In this document: piece after piece, positions 19,116 to 28,628 of the stretch
Numbering within the stretch: position 1 is the first letter of the stretch
Layout: the number at the start of each line of letters is the position of its first letter
From: Lapidilactobacillus dextrinicus DSM 20335
GTDB lineage: Bacteria; Bacillota; Bacilli; Lactobacillales; Lactobacillaceae
Direction: 5' to 3'
DNA length: 64,000 nucleotides
Assembly (NCBI RefSeq): GCF_001436095.1
Contig: NZ_AYYK01000002.1
Location: 1 to 64,000 of the forward strand
Notes under the pieces: model-generated
What the model was told of the DNA's origin: nothing
Database searches by the model: none
What the model saw: the letters and a program-made list of their open reading frames with translations, nothing else
Made by a program: the position numbers and the translations under genes

Positions 19116-19820
19116 TTGTCTAAATTAGACGCGCGTAAAAGAATATTGATCATTGAAGACGAAAAGAACTTAGCTCGTTTTCTTGATCTTGAATTATCAC
19201 ATGAAGGTTACGAAACTAGCGTTGAAGGAAATGGTCGCTCCGGCCTTGAACTAGCTCTAAGCCAAGAGTGGGACGTTATTTTACTAGATTTAATGTTGCC
19301 AGACTTAAACGGCTTTGAAGTTTGTCGGCGAATTCGTAAAGAAAAAACGACGCCAATTATTATGGTTACGGCAAAAGATTCTGTTTTGGATCGTGTTGCT
19401 GGTTTGGATGATGGTGCTGATGATTATTTAGTTAAACCATTTGCTATTGAGGAATTATTGGCTCGTCTACGTGCTCTAATTCGGCGTTCAGAACTTGGCG
19501 GTCAAGCTAAACAAGCTGAACAAAAGCAACTTGTTTTTCGTGATTTAATTATTGAGCCACAAACGCGGACAGTTATTCGTGGTAACGAGATTATTCAACT
19601 ATCGAAACGTGAAGCCTCACTTTTATTAATCTTGGTTGAAAATGCTAATACAGTTGTTTCGCGGGATGAATTATTGCGGAACGTCTGGGGCTATAACGAA
19701 CAAGTCGCCACTAACGTTGTCGATGTTTATATTCGTTATTTACGGAATAAAATTGATCGGCCAAACCGCCGCAGTTATATTCAAACGGTCCGCGGTACTG
19801 GTTACGTCATGCATTCGTAG
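19116..19820 (+). CDS. arlR: OmpR-family response regulator, ArlR-like
   Basis: The 234-residue protein has a receiver domain with IIEDE, the phosphoacceptor in LLDLMLPDLNGFEV, TAKDS and KPF, followed by a winged-helix DNA-binding domain ending VRGTGYVMHS. The pattern AGLDDGADDYLVKPFAIEELLARLRALIRR matches ArlR/CsrR-type regulators. The start is a TTG because an in-frame stop lies just before it. The ribosome site is weak, so a slightly later start is possible. The kinase gene follows at once, so the two form an operon. ArlRS systems control envelope and surface functions in related bacteria. The target genes here are unknown. Confidence 0.82.
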   Translation: MSKLDARKRILIIEDEKNLARFLDLELSHEGYETSVEGNGRSGLELALSQEWDVILLDLMLPDLNGFEVCRRIRKEKTTPIIMVTAKDSVLDRVAGLDDGADDYLVKPFAIEELLARLRALIRRSELGGQAKQAEQKQLVFRDLIIEPQTRTVIRGNEIIQLSKREASLLLILVENANTVVSRDELLRNVWGYNEQVATNVVDVYIRYLRNKIDRPNRRSYIQTVRGTGYVMHS

Positions 19821-19829
19821 GTGAATCTT

Positions 19830-21347
19830 TTGGTTAAAGAGAAAGAAGCAAAATCTAAAAAGAAACCTGTTCGTCTTACGTTGCGGGTTAAATGGTCAGT
19901 GGCTGTTGGTCTGACCATTTTTTTGACGTTTATTATTTTTGCAGGGATTATGTATGCGTCATTTTACAACAATTTAGTTAATCAAGAGAAACAAACAACC
20001 AAACAAACACGGGATTTAATTGTTCAACGTTTAAGTGGCTTCACGAATAATTTAAAAAGCGGTGATGTTATGCCGCTAATGATGCCTGAGTTTTACCAAA
20101 ACAAGGATCAAAATCCATTGACGAGTGCTTTTCAAGATACAATTGTCAGTCAGTTATCGCGCTCTGACATGGCGGTGCAGATTTATGATCGTGATGAGCA
20201 ACAGATTTTTTCATCACAACAAACCAAAAAAGTGACTTTTAAGTCAGACAATCATGCTAAATTACAAATCATTCGTCAAAATGGCAAGCGTCTGATTGTT
20301 GCAACTCGACCGATTTACGCAGAAACAAATCGACAGTTGATTGGTTATGTTTTTATCGTGAATTATATGGATAATGTACAGCGCTCAACACAGATGTTAC
20401 GATTACAAATATTTGTTTTAGGTGTTGTGGCAGTATTATTTAGTGCGTTAATTGGTTATGTGATTGCTTATCGTTTGTCAAAGCGCGTTAATGTTATTTC
20501 AGATACCATTAAAGAAATTGACCGTTCACCAGAATCAGCCGCACGAATACCCAATTTTTCCGGCAATGATGAGATTAATGACCTAGCTGATCAGTTTAAT
20601 CAAATGTTGGATCAAGTTCAACGCTACATTGAACAACAAAAGCAATTTGTTGGTGATGTTTCGCATGAATTACGGACGCCAGTGGCGGTGATTGAAGGTC
20701 ATTTGAATTTGCTAAATCGTTGGGGGAAAGATGATCCTGAAGTTTTAGATGAGTCGTTAAAAGCAGCTAGTCAAGAAGCAGAACGAATGAACAGCTTAAT
20801 TGAAGAAATGCTGCAATTAACGCGTGCGGAGCAAGTTGAATCGAAGAATGTCCAAGAGATAACAGATGTTCGCGAAGTTATTATGGGAGTTGTAGATAGC
20901 ATTCAAATGTTGCATCAAGACTTCTCGATCCTATCTGATATTGAAATGAATGCTGATGTTTCCGTGCGAATGACCCGTAATCATTTGGAACAGATCTTAA
21001 TTATTTTGTTGGATAATGCAGTTAAATACTCAACGAAACGTAAAGAAGTTCATCTAAGTGCCGATACGACACCTCAAGAAATTCATATTGTTGTGCAAGA
21101 TTTTGGAATGGGAATCTCACCGGAAAGTCAACAGCGAATTTTTGATCGCTTCTATCGCGTTGATAAAGCTCGCTCGCGGGAACGAGGCGGTAATGGGTTA
21201 GGTCTATCAATTGCTTATCGTTTAGTTAAAGCCTATGGTGGCCAATTAACGGTTGATAGTGTTGAAGGGTCAGGCTCTATGTTTAAGGTGACACTTCCTA
21301 CTATTTCTGAGAGTATTCCAGAATCAACTGATCATGAAGAGGATTAA
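19830..21347 (+). CDS. arlS: Sensor histidine kinase, ArlS-like
   Basis: The kinase has about 505 residues. Membrane helices lie at about 24-47 and 193-215 with an extracellular sensor of about 145 residues between them. They are followed by a HAMP domain, the H-box FVGDVSHELRTPVAVIEGHL and the ATP-binding motifs LDNAVKYS, DFGMGI, FDRFYR and GGNGLGLSI. It should phosphorylate the response regulator encoded directly upstream. The TTG at 19830 is favoured because TAGGTG lies 6 bases before it. A GTG at 19821, adjoining the regulator stop, is the alternative. A strong terminator ends the operon. Confidence 0.85.
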   Translation: MVKEKEAKSKKKPVRLTLRVKWSVAVGLTIFLTFIIFAGIMYASFYNNLVNQEKQTTKQTRDLIVQRLSGFTNNLKSGDVMPLMMPEFYQNKDQNPLTSAFQDTIVSQLSRSDMAVQIYDRDEQQIFSSQQTKKVTFKSDNHAKLQIIRQNGKRLIVATRPIYAETNRQLIGYVFIVNYMDNVQRSTQMLRLQIFVLGVVAVLFSALIGYVIAYRLSKRVNVISDTIKEIDRSPESAARIPNFSGNDEINDLADQFNQMLDQVQRYIEQQKQFVGDVSHELRTPVAVIEGHLNLLNRWGKDDPEVLDESLKAASQEAERMNSLIEEMLQLTRAEQVESKNVQEITDVREVIMGVVDSIQMLHQDFSILSDIEMNADVSVRMTRNHLEQILIILLDNAVKYSTKRKEVHLSADTTPQEIHIVVQDFGMGISPESQQRIFDRFYRVDKARSRERGGNGLGLSIAYRLVKAYGGQLTVDSVEGSGSMFKVTLPTISESIPESTDHEED

Positions 21348-21357
21348 ACAATATTAA

Positions 21358-21389
21358 AAAAGCCAACCACATTAATGTGGTTGGCTTTT
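21358..21389. terminator. Bidirectional terminator after the arlRS-like operon
   Basis: A perfect 32-base palindrome with arms AAAAGCCAACCACATT and its complement lies between convergent arlS and yidC. Confidence 0.92.
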
Positions 21390-21409
21390 AGTTTGCATTT
21401 TTTTAATTA

Positions 21410-22360
21410 TTATTTGCGTTGCTGTTTGCCAGCATTACGAGCACGAAGATCTTGGTGTAATTGATTAACTTCCGTCGTTTCAGCTTGGTCTTCAGCTGTT
21501 TCGGCTTTAGCAAAGGAATTTTCATCGACGACTGTGACAATTGGATTTTCTTTTAACTCGCGATCAACAGCTGCTTTGATTTTAGGTTGAACAACAAATG
21601 TGGTGATGATTTGTTGGACTAAAATCATAATCCCACCAGCTAAGAAATAAAGTGCTAAGGCTGCTGGTGCGAATAAACTGATAAACAACGTCATACCTGG
21701 GCCAATAATAAGCATTGACATCATTTGTTTACGCTGTGCTTCTGGAATACCAATGAGAGATAACATTGACTGAGCAACATAAAAGAGTGTCGCAATAATA
21801 GCTAAAACAATACTTGGCTTACCTAATGAGAAACCGAGGAATGTTTGTTTTGCAATAATTGGTGAGTATTGAACGGCTTGATATAAGGCAGCAAAAACTG
21901 GTAATTGAATTAACAGTGGTAAGCAGCCCATTCCACCGGTCATACTCATGTTGTTTTTGGAATAAACCTCCATAGTTAATTGACTGAGACGTTGTGCTTC
22001 TTCTTGACTTGCGCCGGCGCGATGTTTTTGAATTAAATCAATTTGTGGGCGCAAGGCGTTCATTTTTTCAGTTTGACGGGTTGATTTCTTAACCTGATTC
22101 AACATGATTGGTAACAAGATTAAACGAACGACTAAGGTGATGATGACAACACTCCAGCCATAGCCGTCTTTGCCACCTAAGGCATCACCTAAACCAATGA
22201 TTAACTTCTGCATTGGAATTGCTAAGTATTTATAAATCGAGCCATAGAAAAATCCAGTTGGTGGCTTTAAATTTTGATATTGGTTAGCACAGCCGCTAAG
22301 TAGCAGTAATAGGCCTGCAAACATGCCAGTTAGGACAATGCCTTTTTGCTTTCTTTTCAT
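21410..22360 (-). CDS. yidC: Membrane protein insertase YidC/OxaA
   Basis: The 316-residue lipoprotein has a signal peptide ending in the lipobox LLSGC (Cys at about 24). Five hydrophobic segments follow, including the 60 kDa inner-membrane protein core with YGWSVVIITLVVRLILLPI and GGMGCLPLLIQLPVFAALY. A charged C-terminal tail ends NAGKQQRK. It inserts and folds membrane proteins with or without SecYEG. The arginine in the first core helix that is needed for insertion in the Bacillus family is present (VVRLILLP). The protein is of normal length for a Gram-positive YidC. It is transcribed after the acylphosphatase gene on the same strand. Confidence 0.93.
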   Translation of the reverse strand: MKRKQKGIVLTGMFAGLLLLLSGCANQYQNLKPPTGFFYGSIYKYLAIPMQKLIIGLGDALGGKDGYGWSVVIITLVVRLILLPIMLNQVKKSTRQTEKMNALRPQIDLIQKHRAGASQEEAQRLSQLTMEVYSKNNMSMTGGMGCLPLLIQLPVFAALYQAVQYSPIIAKQTFLGFSLGKPSIVLAIIATLFYVAQSMLSLIGIPEAQRKQMMSMLIIGPGMTLFISLFAPAALALYFLAGGIMILVQQIITTFVVQPKIKAAVDRELKENPIVTVVDENSFAKAETAEDQAETTEVNQLHQDLRARNAGKQQRK

Positions 22361-22479
22361 TAAAAAATCCCTTCCTTAACTTCTAAGAAAACACTATACC
22401 GAAAAATAGGGTAAATTTCCAGTCTAATCCATGATCTTAGAGGAATAATTAGAAAATTGGAAAGAGATTTGAAAACGAA

Positions 22480-22755
22480 TTATTGAATTTTAAATTTACT
22501 GAGAGCCGGTTGAGGATCGATTGCTTGTTCACTAACGTGGTCAACATGACCACTTGGTGAAGGTGAGGCTTTGACAGCACCAATAAATTCTTGTAACGCT
22601 GGTTCTTCACCACTAGCTTCAATATAAACATCGCCATTATCAAGATTCGTTACAAAGCCAGCAATTTTTAATTGATCAGCGACCATTTTGGTCATCCAGC
22701 GAAAACCGACGCCTTGAACACGCCCGCTAACCGTAAGTGCAACACCACGACGCAT
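22480..22755 (-). CDS. acyP: Acylphosphatase
   Basis: The 91-residue protein carries the acylphosphatase signature GRVQGVGFRWM with the catalytic arginine near residue 18. It also has GFVTNLDNGDV with the catalytic asparagine near residue 36, and a final SKFKIQ strand. It hydrolyses acyl phosphates. The ATG at 22755 follows GAGGTG at 8 bases. A TTG 15 bases upstream lies inside this ribosome site and is unlikely. It precedes yidC on the same strand and is divergent from the TrmH-type methylase gene. Confidence 0.9.
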   Translation of the reverse strand: MRRGVALTVSGRVQGVGFRWMTKMVADQLKIAGFVTNLDNGDVYIEASGEEPALQEFIGAVKASPSPSGHVDHVSEQAIDPQPALSKFKIQ

Positions 22756-22906
22756 AAAAATACACCTCAATTTAAAATGAATTGTTTAAAAATTAAAAAA
22801 ATCACGAATAACTTGCACATTTATCTTAACAATTATTTATTTTTAGCTCAACAGAAGTGTCTGTCAAAATATATTTCTGTTATGATAGAAGGCGAGTGAG
22901 GAAAAA

Positions 22907-23704
22907 ATGATGCAGAAAATCGAATCAGTTAAAAACGAACAAATTAAAAAGATTAATAAACTAAAACAAAAGAAATATCGCCAACAAGCAGGTAAGTACT
23001 TACTAGAAGGTTGGCACGTGATTAAAGAGGCGCTCATCAATCGACCTCAAGAAGTCGAAATAATCTTAACAGTTAGTGACCATCTTGCAGTATTGCGCCC
23101 TTATCTTCGCGATCATTCTTGGATTGTGTTAGAAATTAACGATCGGGTTGCCGAAGTTTTAAGTGATACTGTCCACACCGATGGTATTTTTGCTGTGGCT
23201 AAGTTGCCTGAATTCTCAGAAACAACATTGCTGAATCACGAAAGTAAACCTTGGTTAGTTTTGGATCAGGTTCAAGATCCGGGCAATGCTGGTACAATGG
23301 TTCGAACAGCGGACGCTGCTGGTTTTTCCGGTGTGATTTTTTCAGCTGGTGCAATTGATCCCTTTAATAGCAAAGTGGTCCGTTCCATGCAGGGCAGTCA
23401 ATTTCATTTAATAGTGGCGCAAGTTCATGATTTAAAGGCATTCTTAGAAATACAACGCCAGCAAGATTACCAAATTTTTGGCACTTTAGTGGATAGTTCA
23501 GCCACAGATATTCGTCAGATTGCGTTAGCTAATCAACGATACGTCTTAATGATGGGCAATGAGGCTCATGGTTTATCGACTGAGTTAGCAGCGCTTGCCG
23601 ATGATAATTTGTATTTACCAATTTTTGGTCAGGCAGAATCACTAAATGTCGCCATTGCTGCGGCAGTTTTGATGTATCAATTACAAATGCAAGTCGACTT
23701 ATAA
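22907..23704 (+). CDS. TrmH/SpoU family RNA methyltransferase
   Basis: The 265-residue protein has an N-terminal substrate-binding domain (KYLLEGWHVIKEA) and a SPOUT methyltransferase domain. The family motifs are DQVQDPGNAGTMVRTADAAGF, VLMMGNEAHGLS and LNVAIAAAVLMYQ, which form the knotted SAM site. It probably methylates 23S rRNA ribose (YsgA/RlmB-like), but the exact target is not fixed. The start codon is followed at once by a second ATG, so the first two residues are uncertain. It is divergent from acyP, an arrangement that is common in Firmicutes. Confidence 0.87.
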   Translation: MMQKIESVKNEQIKKINKLKQKKYRQQAGKYLLEGWHVIKEALINRPQEVEIILTVSDHLAVLRPYLRDHSWIVLEINDRVAEVLSDTVHTDGIFAVAKLPEFSETTLLNHESKPWLVLDQVQDPGNAGTMVRTADAAGFSGVIFSAGAIDPFNSKVVRSMQGSQFHLIVAQVHDLKAFLEIQRQQDYQIFGTLVDSSATDIRQIALANQRYVLMMGNEAHGLSTELAALADDNLYLPIFGQAESLNVAIAAAVLMYQLQMQVDL

Positions 23705-23797
23705 AAGGTAAGCCAATTTAATTCCCTTTTGATGTAAAAGTTGCTACAATAGCAATTAGTTAAGTTGATGTGGATTATAACTCAAGGAGTAGTGTCG

Positions 23798-24298
23798 ATG
23801 ACGGAAGAAACACCTTGGCTACAAGATGAAGAATATATGGCTTTGGTTGATGATTTGTTAACAACGCCGCAAGTACAAAAGCTAGCGGAGTTTACGCAAC
23901 ACCATTATACAGATCGCTTGCAACATAGTTTGCGGGTTTCTTATTACAGTTACTTATTGGCAAAGAAGCATCATTTAGATTATCGAGCAACAGCTCGAGC
24001 AGGCTTATTACATGATTTGTTTTATTATGATTGGCGGACGACTAAGTTTAATTCGGGAACGCATGCCTATATTCATCCCCGCATTGCTTTACGGAACGCT
24101 GAACGGTTAACTGACTTATCAACTAAAGAAAAAGATATTATCATCAAGCACATGTTTGGTGCGACTTTGGCATTGCCTAAGTATCGCGAGAGCTGGATTG
24201 TATCTTTAGTTGATGATTATGTTGCGGTTAAAGAAGTTGGTGTGCCATGGCGGGGCAAAGTTGGGCAACGCTTGGCTAAGTTTAAATCAATTATTTAG
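23798..24298 (+). CDS. HD domain protein, putative phosphohydrolase
   Basis: The 166-residue protein has a predicted HD metal site: H at the HSLRVSYYSY segment, the HD pair in GLLHDLFYYDW, and a later His in IIIKHMFG. This matches small YutH/YueE-type HD hydrolases in lactobacilli. The nucleotide or other substrate is not known. The ATG at 23798 follows AAGGAG at good spacing, and longer readings lack a ribosome site. It lies between the RNA methylase and the HxlR regulator genes, and all run the same way. Confidence 0.75.
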   Translation: MTEETPWLQDEEYMALVDDLLTTPQVQKLAEFTQHHYTDRLQHSLRVSYYSYLLAKKHHLDYRATARAGLLHDLFYYDWRTTKFNSGTHAYIHPRIALRNAERLTDLSTKEKDIIIKHMFGATLALPKYRESWIVSLVDDYVAVKEVGVPWRGKVGQRLAKFKSII

Positions 24299-24329
24299 TT
24301 GTTTGTTGAATTAGTTTGGAGGAATCACC

Positions 24330-24686
24330 ATGGTTGAAACTCATGAATTTGCAACCAGCGTGGCTGTTGATGAACCCTGTCAAATTTGTCCACGTTTTGA
24401 AAAAACATTTGAATTACTAGGTAAAAAATGGAACGGTTTGATTATTAGTGTGCTTTGCGAAAATGATCAGCTTCGTTTTAAAGATCTAGCTAAATCAGTT
24501 ACAAAATGTTCTGATCGCGTCTTAGTCGAACGATTAAAAGAACTTGAAGGCGAAGGAATTATTGTGCGTGTCTCAACTAGAGAAGGCCATCAAGTGGTTT
24601 ATTCTTTAACGGATAAAGGCCGTGCGTTAATGCCAGTTATGGATGCTGTTCATGATTGGGCCGATCAATGGGAGCCTGTGGCTTAG
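24330..24686 (+). CDS. HxlR-type winged-helix transcriptional regulator
   Basis: The 118-residue protein shows the HxlR layout. A CQIC segment (near residues 17-20) precedes FELLGKKWNGLII, a winged helix follows with LRFKDLAKSV and SDRVLVERLKELEGEGII, and the protein ends VYSLTDKGRAL. The two cysteines could sense redox or electrophile stress, as in several HxlR/YodB-like regulators; this is an inference. The start follows TTTGGAGG. No target operator was recognised. It lies upstream of the pheST control region. Confidence 0.85.
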   Translation: MVETHEFATSVAVDEPCQICPRFEKTFELLGKKWNGLIISVLCENDQLRFKDLAKSVTKCSDRVLVERLKELEGEGIIVRVSTREGHQVVYSLTDKGRALMPVMDAVHDWADQWEPVA

Positions 24687-24704
24687 TTAATTAGCGAATT
24701 AGGC

Positions 24705-24733
24705 TTGACTATCAATTTTTACCATTGTAAGAT
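24705..24733 (+). promoter_or_regulatory. pheST promoter
   Basis: TTGACT (24705-24710), a 17-base spacer and TAAGAT (24728-24733) lie directly upstream of the T-box leader. Confidence 0.7.
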
Positions 24734-24739
24734 GAATGC

Positions 24740-24986
24740 AATTGAAAAGTGTACATTGAAGAAAGCTAGTAGTTTACTGAAACAAAACAGAGAAACGATT
24801 AACAGCTGAGAAATCGTTATTGTGAAGGTGAATGAATTCTTTTCTGAGTTAGTTTCTGAACAACAGTTGTTAATTAAGAAATTACGTTAGTCGCGTTATG
24901 ACTTTAAGTGTTGCTTAGCATTATGATAAGCAAAATTAGGGTGGTACCGCGATGCCTCGTCCCTTTGTTGGACGGGGCTTTTTTGT
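24740..24986 (+). promoter_or_regulatory. T-box riboswitch (tRNA-Phe responsive) before pheST
   Basis: The 5' leader has the invariant T-box sequence AGGGTGGTACCGCG (24938-24951) and a factor-independent terminator at about 24954-24985 (arms GCCTCGTCC and GGACGGGGC) followed by T-runs. Stem I contains GAATGAATTC, whose TTC (24838-24840) is the likely Phe specifier codon. Uncharged tRNA-Phe would pair with it and with the bulge to allow read-through. The pheST genes downstream confirm the specificity. Confidence 0.93.
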
Positions 24987-25024
24987 ACGCAAAAATGATC
25001 AATGATTTTAGAGGAGGAAATGAC

Positions 25025-26074
25025 ATGTCATTAAAAGACCAGCTGGAACAGTTACGCCAGAAGGGTGTTCAAGATATTAACGAAACTGATTCCCAAAAAC
25101 AGCTTAATGAAATTCGGGTTAAATTACTTGGCAAAAAGGGACCAATCACTGAAGTTTTAAGAGGAATGAAAGATTTGACGCCAGATGAGCGTCCTAAAGT
25201 TGGCGCTTTTGCAAATGAGATCAAGCAAGATATTGCTCAAGCGATTGAAACACGTTTAACAGAATTAAACAAGGTTGCTTTACAACATCGTTTGCAACAC
25301 GAAACAATTGATGTGACGTTGCCAGGCCAACCTGTTAAAACCGGTACACCTCATATCTTGAATCAAATGATTGATGATATTGAGGAGTTATTTGTTGGTT
25401 TAGGTTATCAAGTGATTGATGGTCCAGAAGTAGAAACAGATCACTACAACTTTGAAATGATGAATATCCCTAAGAACCATCCTGCTCGAGATATGCAAGA
25501 CACATTTTATATTACTAACGAGCTTTTAATGCGGACGCAAACATCGCCTAACCAGGCTCGGACTTTGGAAAAGCACGATTTTAGCAAGGGTCCTCTAAAA
25601 ATGATTAGTCCCGGCCGAGTTTATCGTCGTGATAATGATGATGCAACGCACTCTCATCAATTTACTCAAATTGAAGGTTTAGTTATTGACAAACATGTGA
25701 CAATGGCTGACTTAAAGGGTACTTTAGAAGTTTTAGCTAAGCATGTTTTTGGTGAAGAACGTAAGATTCGGTTACGCCCAAGTTACTTCCCATTCACGGA
25801 ACCTTCCATCGAAGTTGATATTTCTTGCTTTGCTTGTGGTGGTTCAGGTTGTAAAGTCTGCAAATATACTGGTTGGATTGAAGTATTAGGGGCCGGAATG
25901 GTTCACCCTAATGTTCTTAAAAACGTCGGTGTTGATCCCGATGTCTATGGCGGTTTTGCCTTTGGCTTAGGACCAGATCGTTTTGCAATGTTGAAATACG
26001 GCATTAATGATATTCGTCAGTTCTACCAAAATGACTTACGCTTCTTACATCAATTCCAACAGGAGGCTAAATAA
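25025..26074 (+). CDS. pheS: Phenylalanyl-tRNA synthetase alpha subunit
   Basis: The 349-residue class II synthetase subunit has an N-terminal coiled coil, [10 protein letters not shown], the motif 2 region [27 protein letters not shown], and motif 3 [12 protein letters not shown] zinc-like C-x2-C pattern ([12 protein letters not shown]) lies before motif 3, as in many Firmicutes PheS. With PheT it forms the alpha2-beta2 enzyme that charges tRNA-Phe in the cytosol. The start follows AGAGGAGG. Readings that begin upstream run through the T-box terminator and are rejected. The pheT start is 2 bases after the pheS stop. Confidence 0.96.
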   Translation: MSLKDQLEQLRQKGVQDINETDSQKQLNEIRVKLLGKKGPITEVLRGMKDLTPDERPKVGAFANEIKQDIAQAIETRLTELNKVALQHRLQHETIDVTLPGQPVKTGTPHILNQMIDDIEELFVGLGYQVIDGPEVETDHYNFEMMNIPKNHPARDMQDTFYITNELLMRTQTSPNQARTLEKHDFSKGPLKMISPGRVYRRDNDDATHSHQFTQIEGLVIDKHVTMADLKGTLEVLAKHVFGEERKIRLRPSYFPFTEPSIEVDISCFACGGSGCKVCKYTGWIEVLGAGMVHPNVLKNVGVDPDVYGGFAFGLGPDRFAMLKYGINDIRQFYQNDLRFLHQFQQEAK

Positions 26075-26076
26075 TT

Positions 26077-28491
26077 ATGAAAATCTCTTACCAATGGCTC
26101 AATCAATTCGTTGATACTAAGCAGATCGATCCTCAAGAACTTGCTGATCAAGTTTCTTTAACCGGAATTGAAGTCGCTAGTGTTATTGCCCCAGACGCCG
26201 GTTTGAAAAAAATCGTCGTCGGTCATGTTTTGAGTACTAAACCACATCCAGATTCTGATCACTTAACATTGTGCCAAGTTGATATTGGTACAGAAGAACC
26301 TGTGCAGATTGTTTGTGGCGCACCTAATGTAGCAGCTGATCAATATGTAATCGTGGCCTTACCAGGTTCACGGATCGCTGACAATGTTAAAATCAAACGC
26401 GGTAAAATGCGTGGTGAGGCCTCTGAAGGCATGATTTGTGCTTTACAGGAAATTGGCTTTAGCGACAGTGTCGTACCTAAAGAATTTCAAGATGGCATTT
26501 ATGTTTTCCCAGAACCAAAACCAGTTGGCGAATTAGTCTTCAAGTATTTGGGAATGGATGATCGCTTGATCGATTTTGATATTACACCTAATCGTGCTGA
26601 TACGTTAGGTATGCACGGTGCTGCTTGGGAAGTTGGTGCCATGTTACATCAACATCCACAATTCCCAACAGTTGAAGTGAATGAAAGTAATACTAAGACC
26701 AGTGATTTATTAAAGGTAACCGTTGAAAATCAAGACAAAGTGCCACAATATTTATTAAAAGTGGTCCAAGATGTTCAAATTCAACCAAGTCCACTGTGGT
26801 TGCAAATTCGCTTATGGAATAATGGTGTTCGGCCAATTAATAATGTCGTTGATATTACTAACTATGTTATGTTGGAATACGGTCAACCATTACATGCTTT
26901 TGACTACGACAAGTTAACGAGTCATGAAATTCTAGTTCGTCAGGCTCGTGATCAAGAGAAATTGACCACACTTGATGGTGAAGAACGTGAATTAGTGGCA
27001 GAAGATATCGTCATTACTGATGGTCAGAAACCAGTTGCCTTAGCCGGGACTATGGGTGGCCTCGATAGTGAAATTACCACGCAAACTAAAAATATTGTGA
27101 TTGAATCTGCTGTATTTGATCGTACTAGCGTGCGTAAAACAGCGCAACGTCATAATTTGCACACAGAAGCCACAACCCGTTTTGAAAAAGGAATTGACGA
27201 AAGTGCCACTGAAGAAGCACTGCAACGTGCAGCTCAGTTAATGACTGATTTAGCAAATGGTCAATCTAGCCAAGGTGTTTTAGTTGGCCATCAAGTTGTC
27301 CCCGCTGCTAAAGAAATTCTAGTTGATCCTAAGCATGTTAATCATGTTTTGGGCACAGCTATTAGTGCTGAACAAATGGCTGCTATTATGACTGATCTAG
27401 GATTTACTCATCAAGGGCAAGCTGACAAATTGTTGGTAACAGTACCAATTCGTCGTTGGGATATTGCCATTGAAGCCGATTTGGTTGAAGAAATTGCCCG
27501 CCTTTATGGTTATGATAAGTTACCTAGCACATTGCCTGTGGGCACGCAAACAATTGGCCATTTTAATAAAAAACAAACTTTGATTCGTAAAGTTAAAAAA
27601 TTATTACTTGCTAATGGTTTAGACGAAGTTGTTAGTTATGCATTGGTTAATGAAAGTGAAGCCGGCCGGTTTACTTATCAGCCATCTACTGATATTAAAT
27701 TGGCTTGGCCAATGACACAAGATCATGCTTACTTACGTCAAAATTTAGTTAGCGGCTTATTAAATGATTTAAAATATAATTTAGCTCGTAAGCAAACCAA
27801 CGTTCAAATCTTCGAGCAGGGTAATGTTTTCCAACAAATTAATGATGGTGAAGAGCCAAAAGAAACGCCAACCTTGGCCGCTTTATGGACAGGTACAGTT
27901 AATGAAGATAGTTGGTTAGGCAAGGCTCAAGCTGTTGACTTTTATTATGCTAAGGGTGTCTTAACTGACTTATTCAGAAACTTAGGAATTGCTGAATTGG
28001 TAACTTATCAAGCCGATGATGCCATTGCAGAATTACATCCTGGCCGCACTGCTAAAATAATGTTGGGCGAACAAGTCTTAGGCTTTGTTGGTGAGTTACA
28101 TCCAACATTCCAGCATGAATTAGATTTGCCAGAAACTTATGTCATGCAATTAGATTTAGATGTGATCTTAAATCAAGAGTTGCCAATGTTAGTTTCGCAA
28201 GCAGCACCAAAATATCCAGCTATTGAGCGCGATCTAGCCTTAATTGTTGACCAAAAGGTAACTAACGCGGCTGTTGTTGAGGCTATTAAGTTAGCTGCAG
28301 GTAAATATTTGACCAATGTTCAAATATTTGATGTCTTTACTGGTGAAAATATTGGTGTTCATAAACAATCATTAGCTTATCGGCTTCATTTCCAAAATCC
28401 AGATGCAACCTTAACTGACGATCAAGTGACAATTGCTATGACGAAGGTAGCAACAAAACTTCAAGATGACTTTGCTGCACAAATTCGTTAA
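26077..28491 (+). CDS. pheT: Phenylalanyl-tRNA synthetase beta subunit
   Basis: The 804-residue protein is of normal length for PheT. An N-terminal tRNA-binding domain (about 40-150, LTLCQVDIG, IVCGAPNV) comes first. Then follow the B3/B4 editing region, B5, the catalytic-like core with FDITPNRADTLG, and a C-terminal ferredoxin-fold anticodon-binding domain ending DDFAAQIR. It completes PheRS and edits mischarged Tyr-tRNA-Phe. The ribosome site AGGAGG lies within the last codons of pheS, so the two are translationally coupled. A terminator follows. Confidence 0.96.
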   Translation: MKISYQWLNQFVDTKQIDPQELADQVSLTGIEVASVIAPDAGLKKIVVGHVLSTKPHPDSDHLTLCQVDIGTEEPVQIVCGAPNVAADQYVIVALPGSRIADNVKIKRGKMRGEASEGMICALQEIGFSDSVVPKEFQDGIYVFPEPKPVGELVFKYLGMDDRLIDFDITPNRADTLGMHGAAWEVGAMLHQHPQFPTVEVNESNTKTSDLLKVTVENQDKVPQYLLKVVQDVQIQPSPLWLQIRLWNNGVRPINNVVDITNYVMLEYGQPLHAFDYDKLTSHEILVRQARDQEKLTTLDGEERELVAEDIVITDGQKPVALAGTMGGLDSEITTQTKNIVIESAVFDRTSVRKTAQRHNLHTEATTRFEKGIDESATEEALQRAAQLMTDLANGQSSQGVLVGHQVVPAAKEILVDPKHVNHVLGTAISAEQMAAIMTDLGFTHQGQADKLLVTVPIRRWDIAIEADLVEEIARLYGYDKLPSTLPVGTQTIGHFNKKQTLIRKVKKLLLANGLDEVVSYALVNESEAGRFTYQPSTDIKLAWPMTQDHAYLRQNLVSGLLNDLKYNLARKQTNVQIFEQGNVFQQINDGEEPKETPTLAALWTGTVNEDSWLGKAQAVDFYYAKGVLTDLFRNLGIAELVTYQADDAIAELHPGRTAKIMLGEQVLGFVGELHPTFQHELDLPETYVMQLDLDVILNQELPMLVSQAAPKYPAIERDLALIVDQKVTNAAVVEAIKLAAGKYLTNVQIFDVFTGENIGVHKQSLAYRLHFQNPDATLTDDQVTIAMTKVATKLQDDFAAQIR

Positions 28492-28558
28492 TTGCTGTTT
28501 TAAACTTGAGATTTGCTAAGAATACCGATAATATTTGTGCGACTTTCTTAAATATTTC

Positions 28559-28588
28559 AAAAAAAAGGGTGCGTTAGCACCTTTTTTG
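28559..28588 (+). terminator. Terminator of pheST
   Basis: The stem arms GGGTGC and GCACC have flanking A and T tracts and a 4-base loop. It directly precedes the extended -10 promoter of mltG. Confidence 0.8.
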
Positions 28589-28595
28589 GTATAAT
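28587..28595 (+). promoter_or_regulatory. Extended -10 promoter of mltG
   Basis: TGGTATAAT (28587-28595) is an extended -10 element placed at the foot of the pheST terminator. The -35 position falls inside the terminator stem and is poor. Confidence 0.6.
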
Positions 28596-28628
28596 GGCAC
28601 AAGATAGTTTTAAGGGAGGATGGCTAGA

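Noticed and set aside
24908-25024. N-terminal extension of PheS
   Set aside because: It would run through the T-box antiterminator and terminator.
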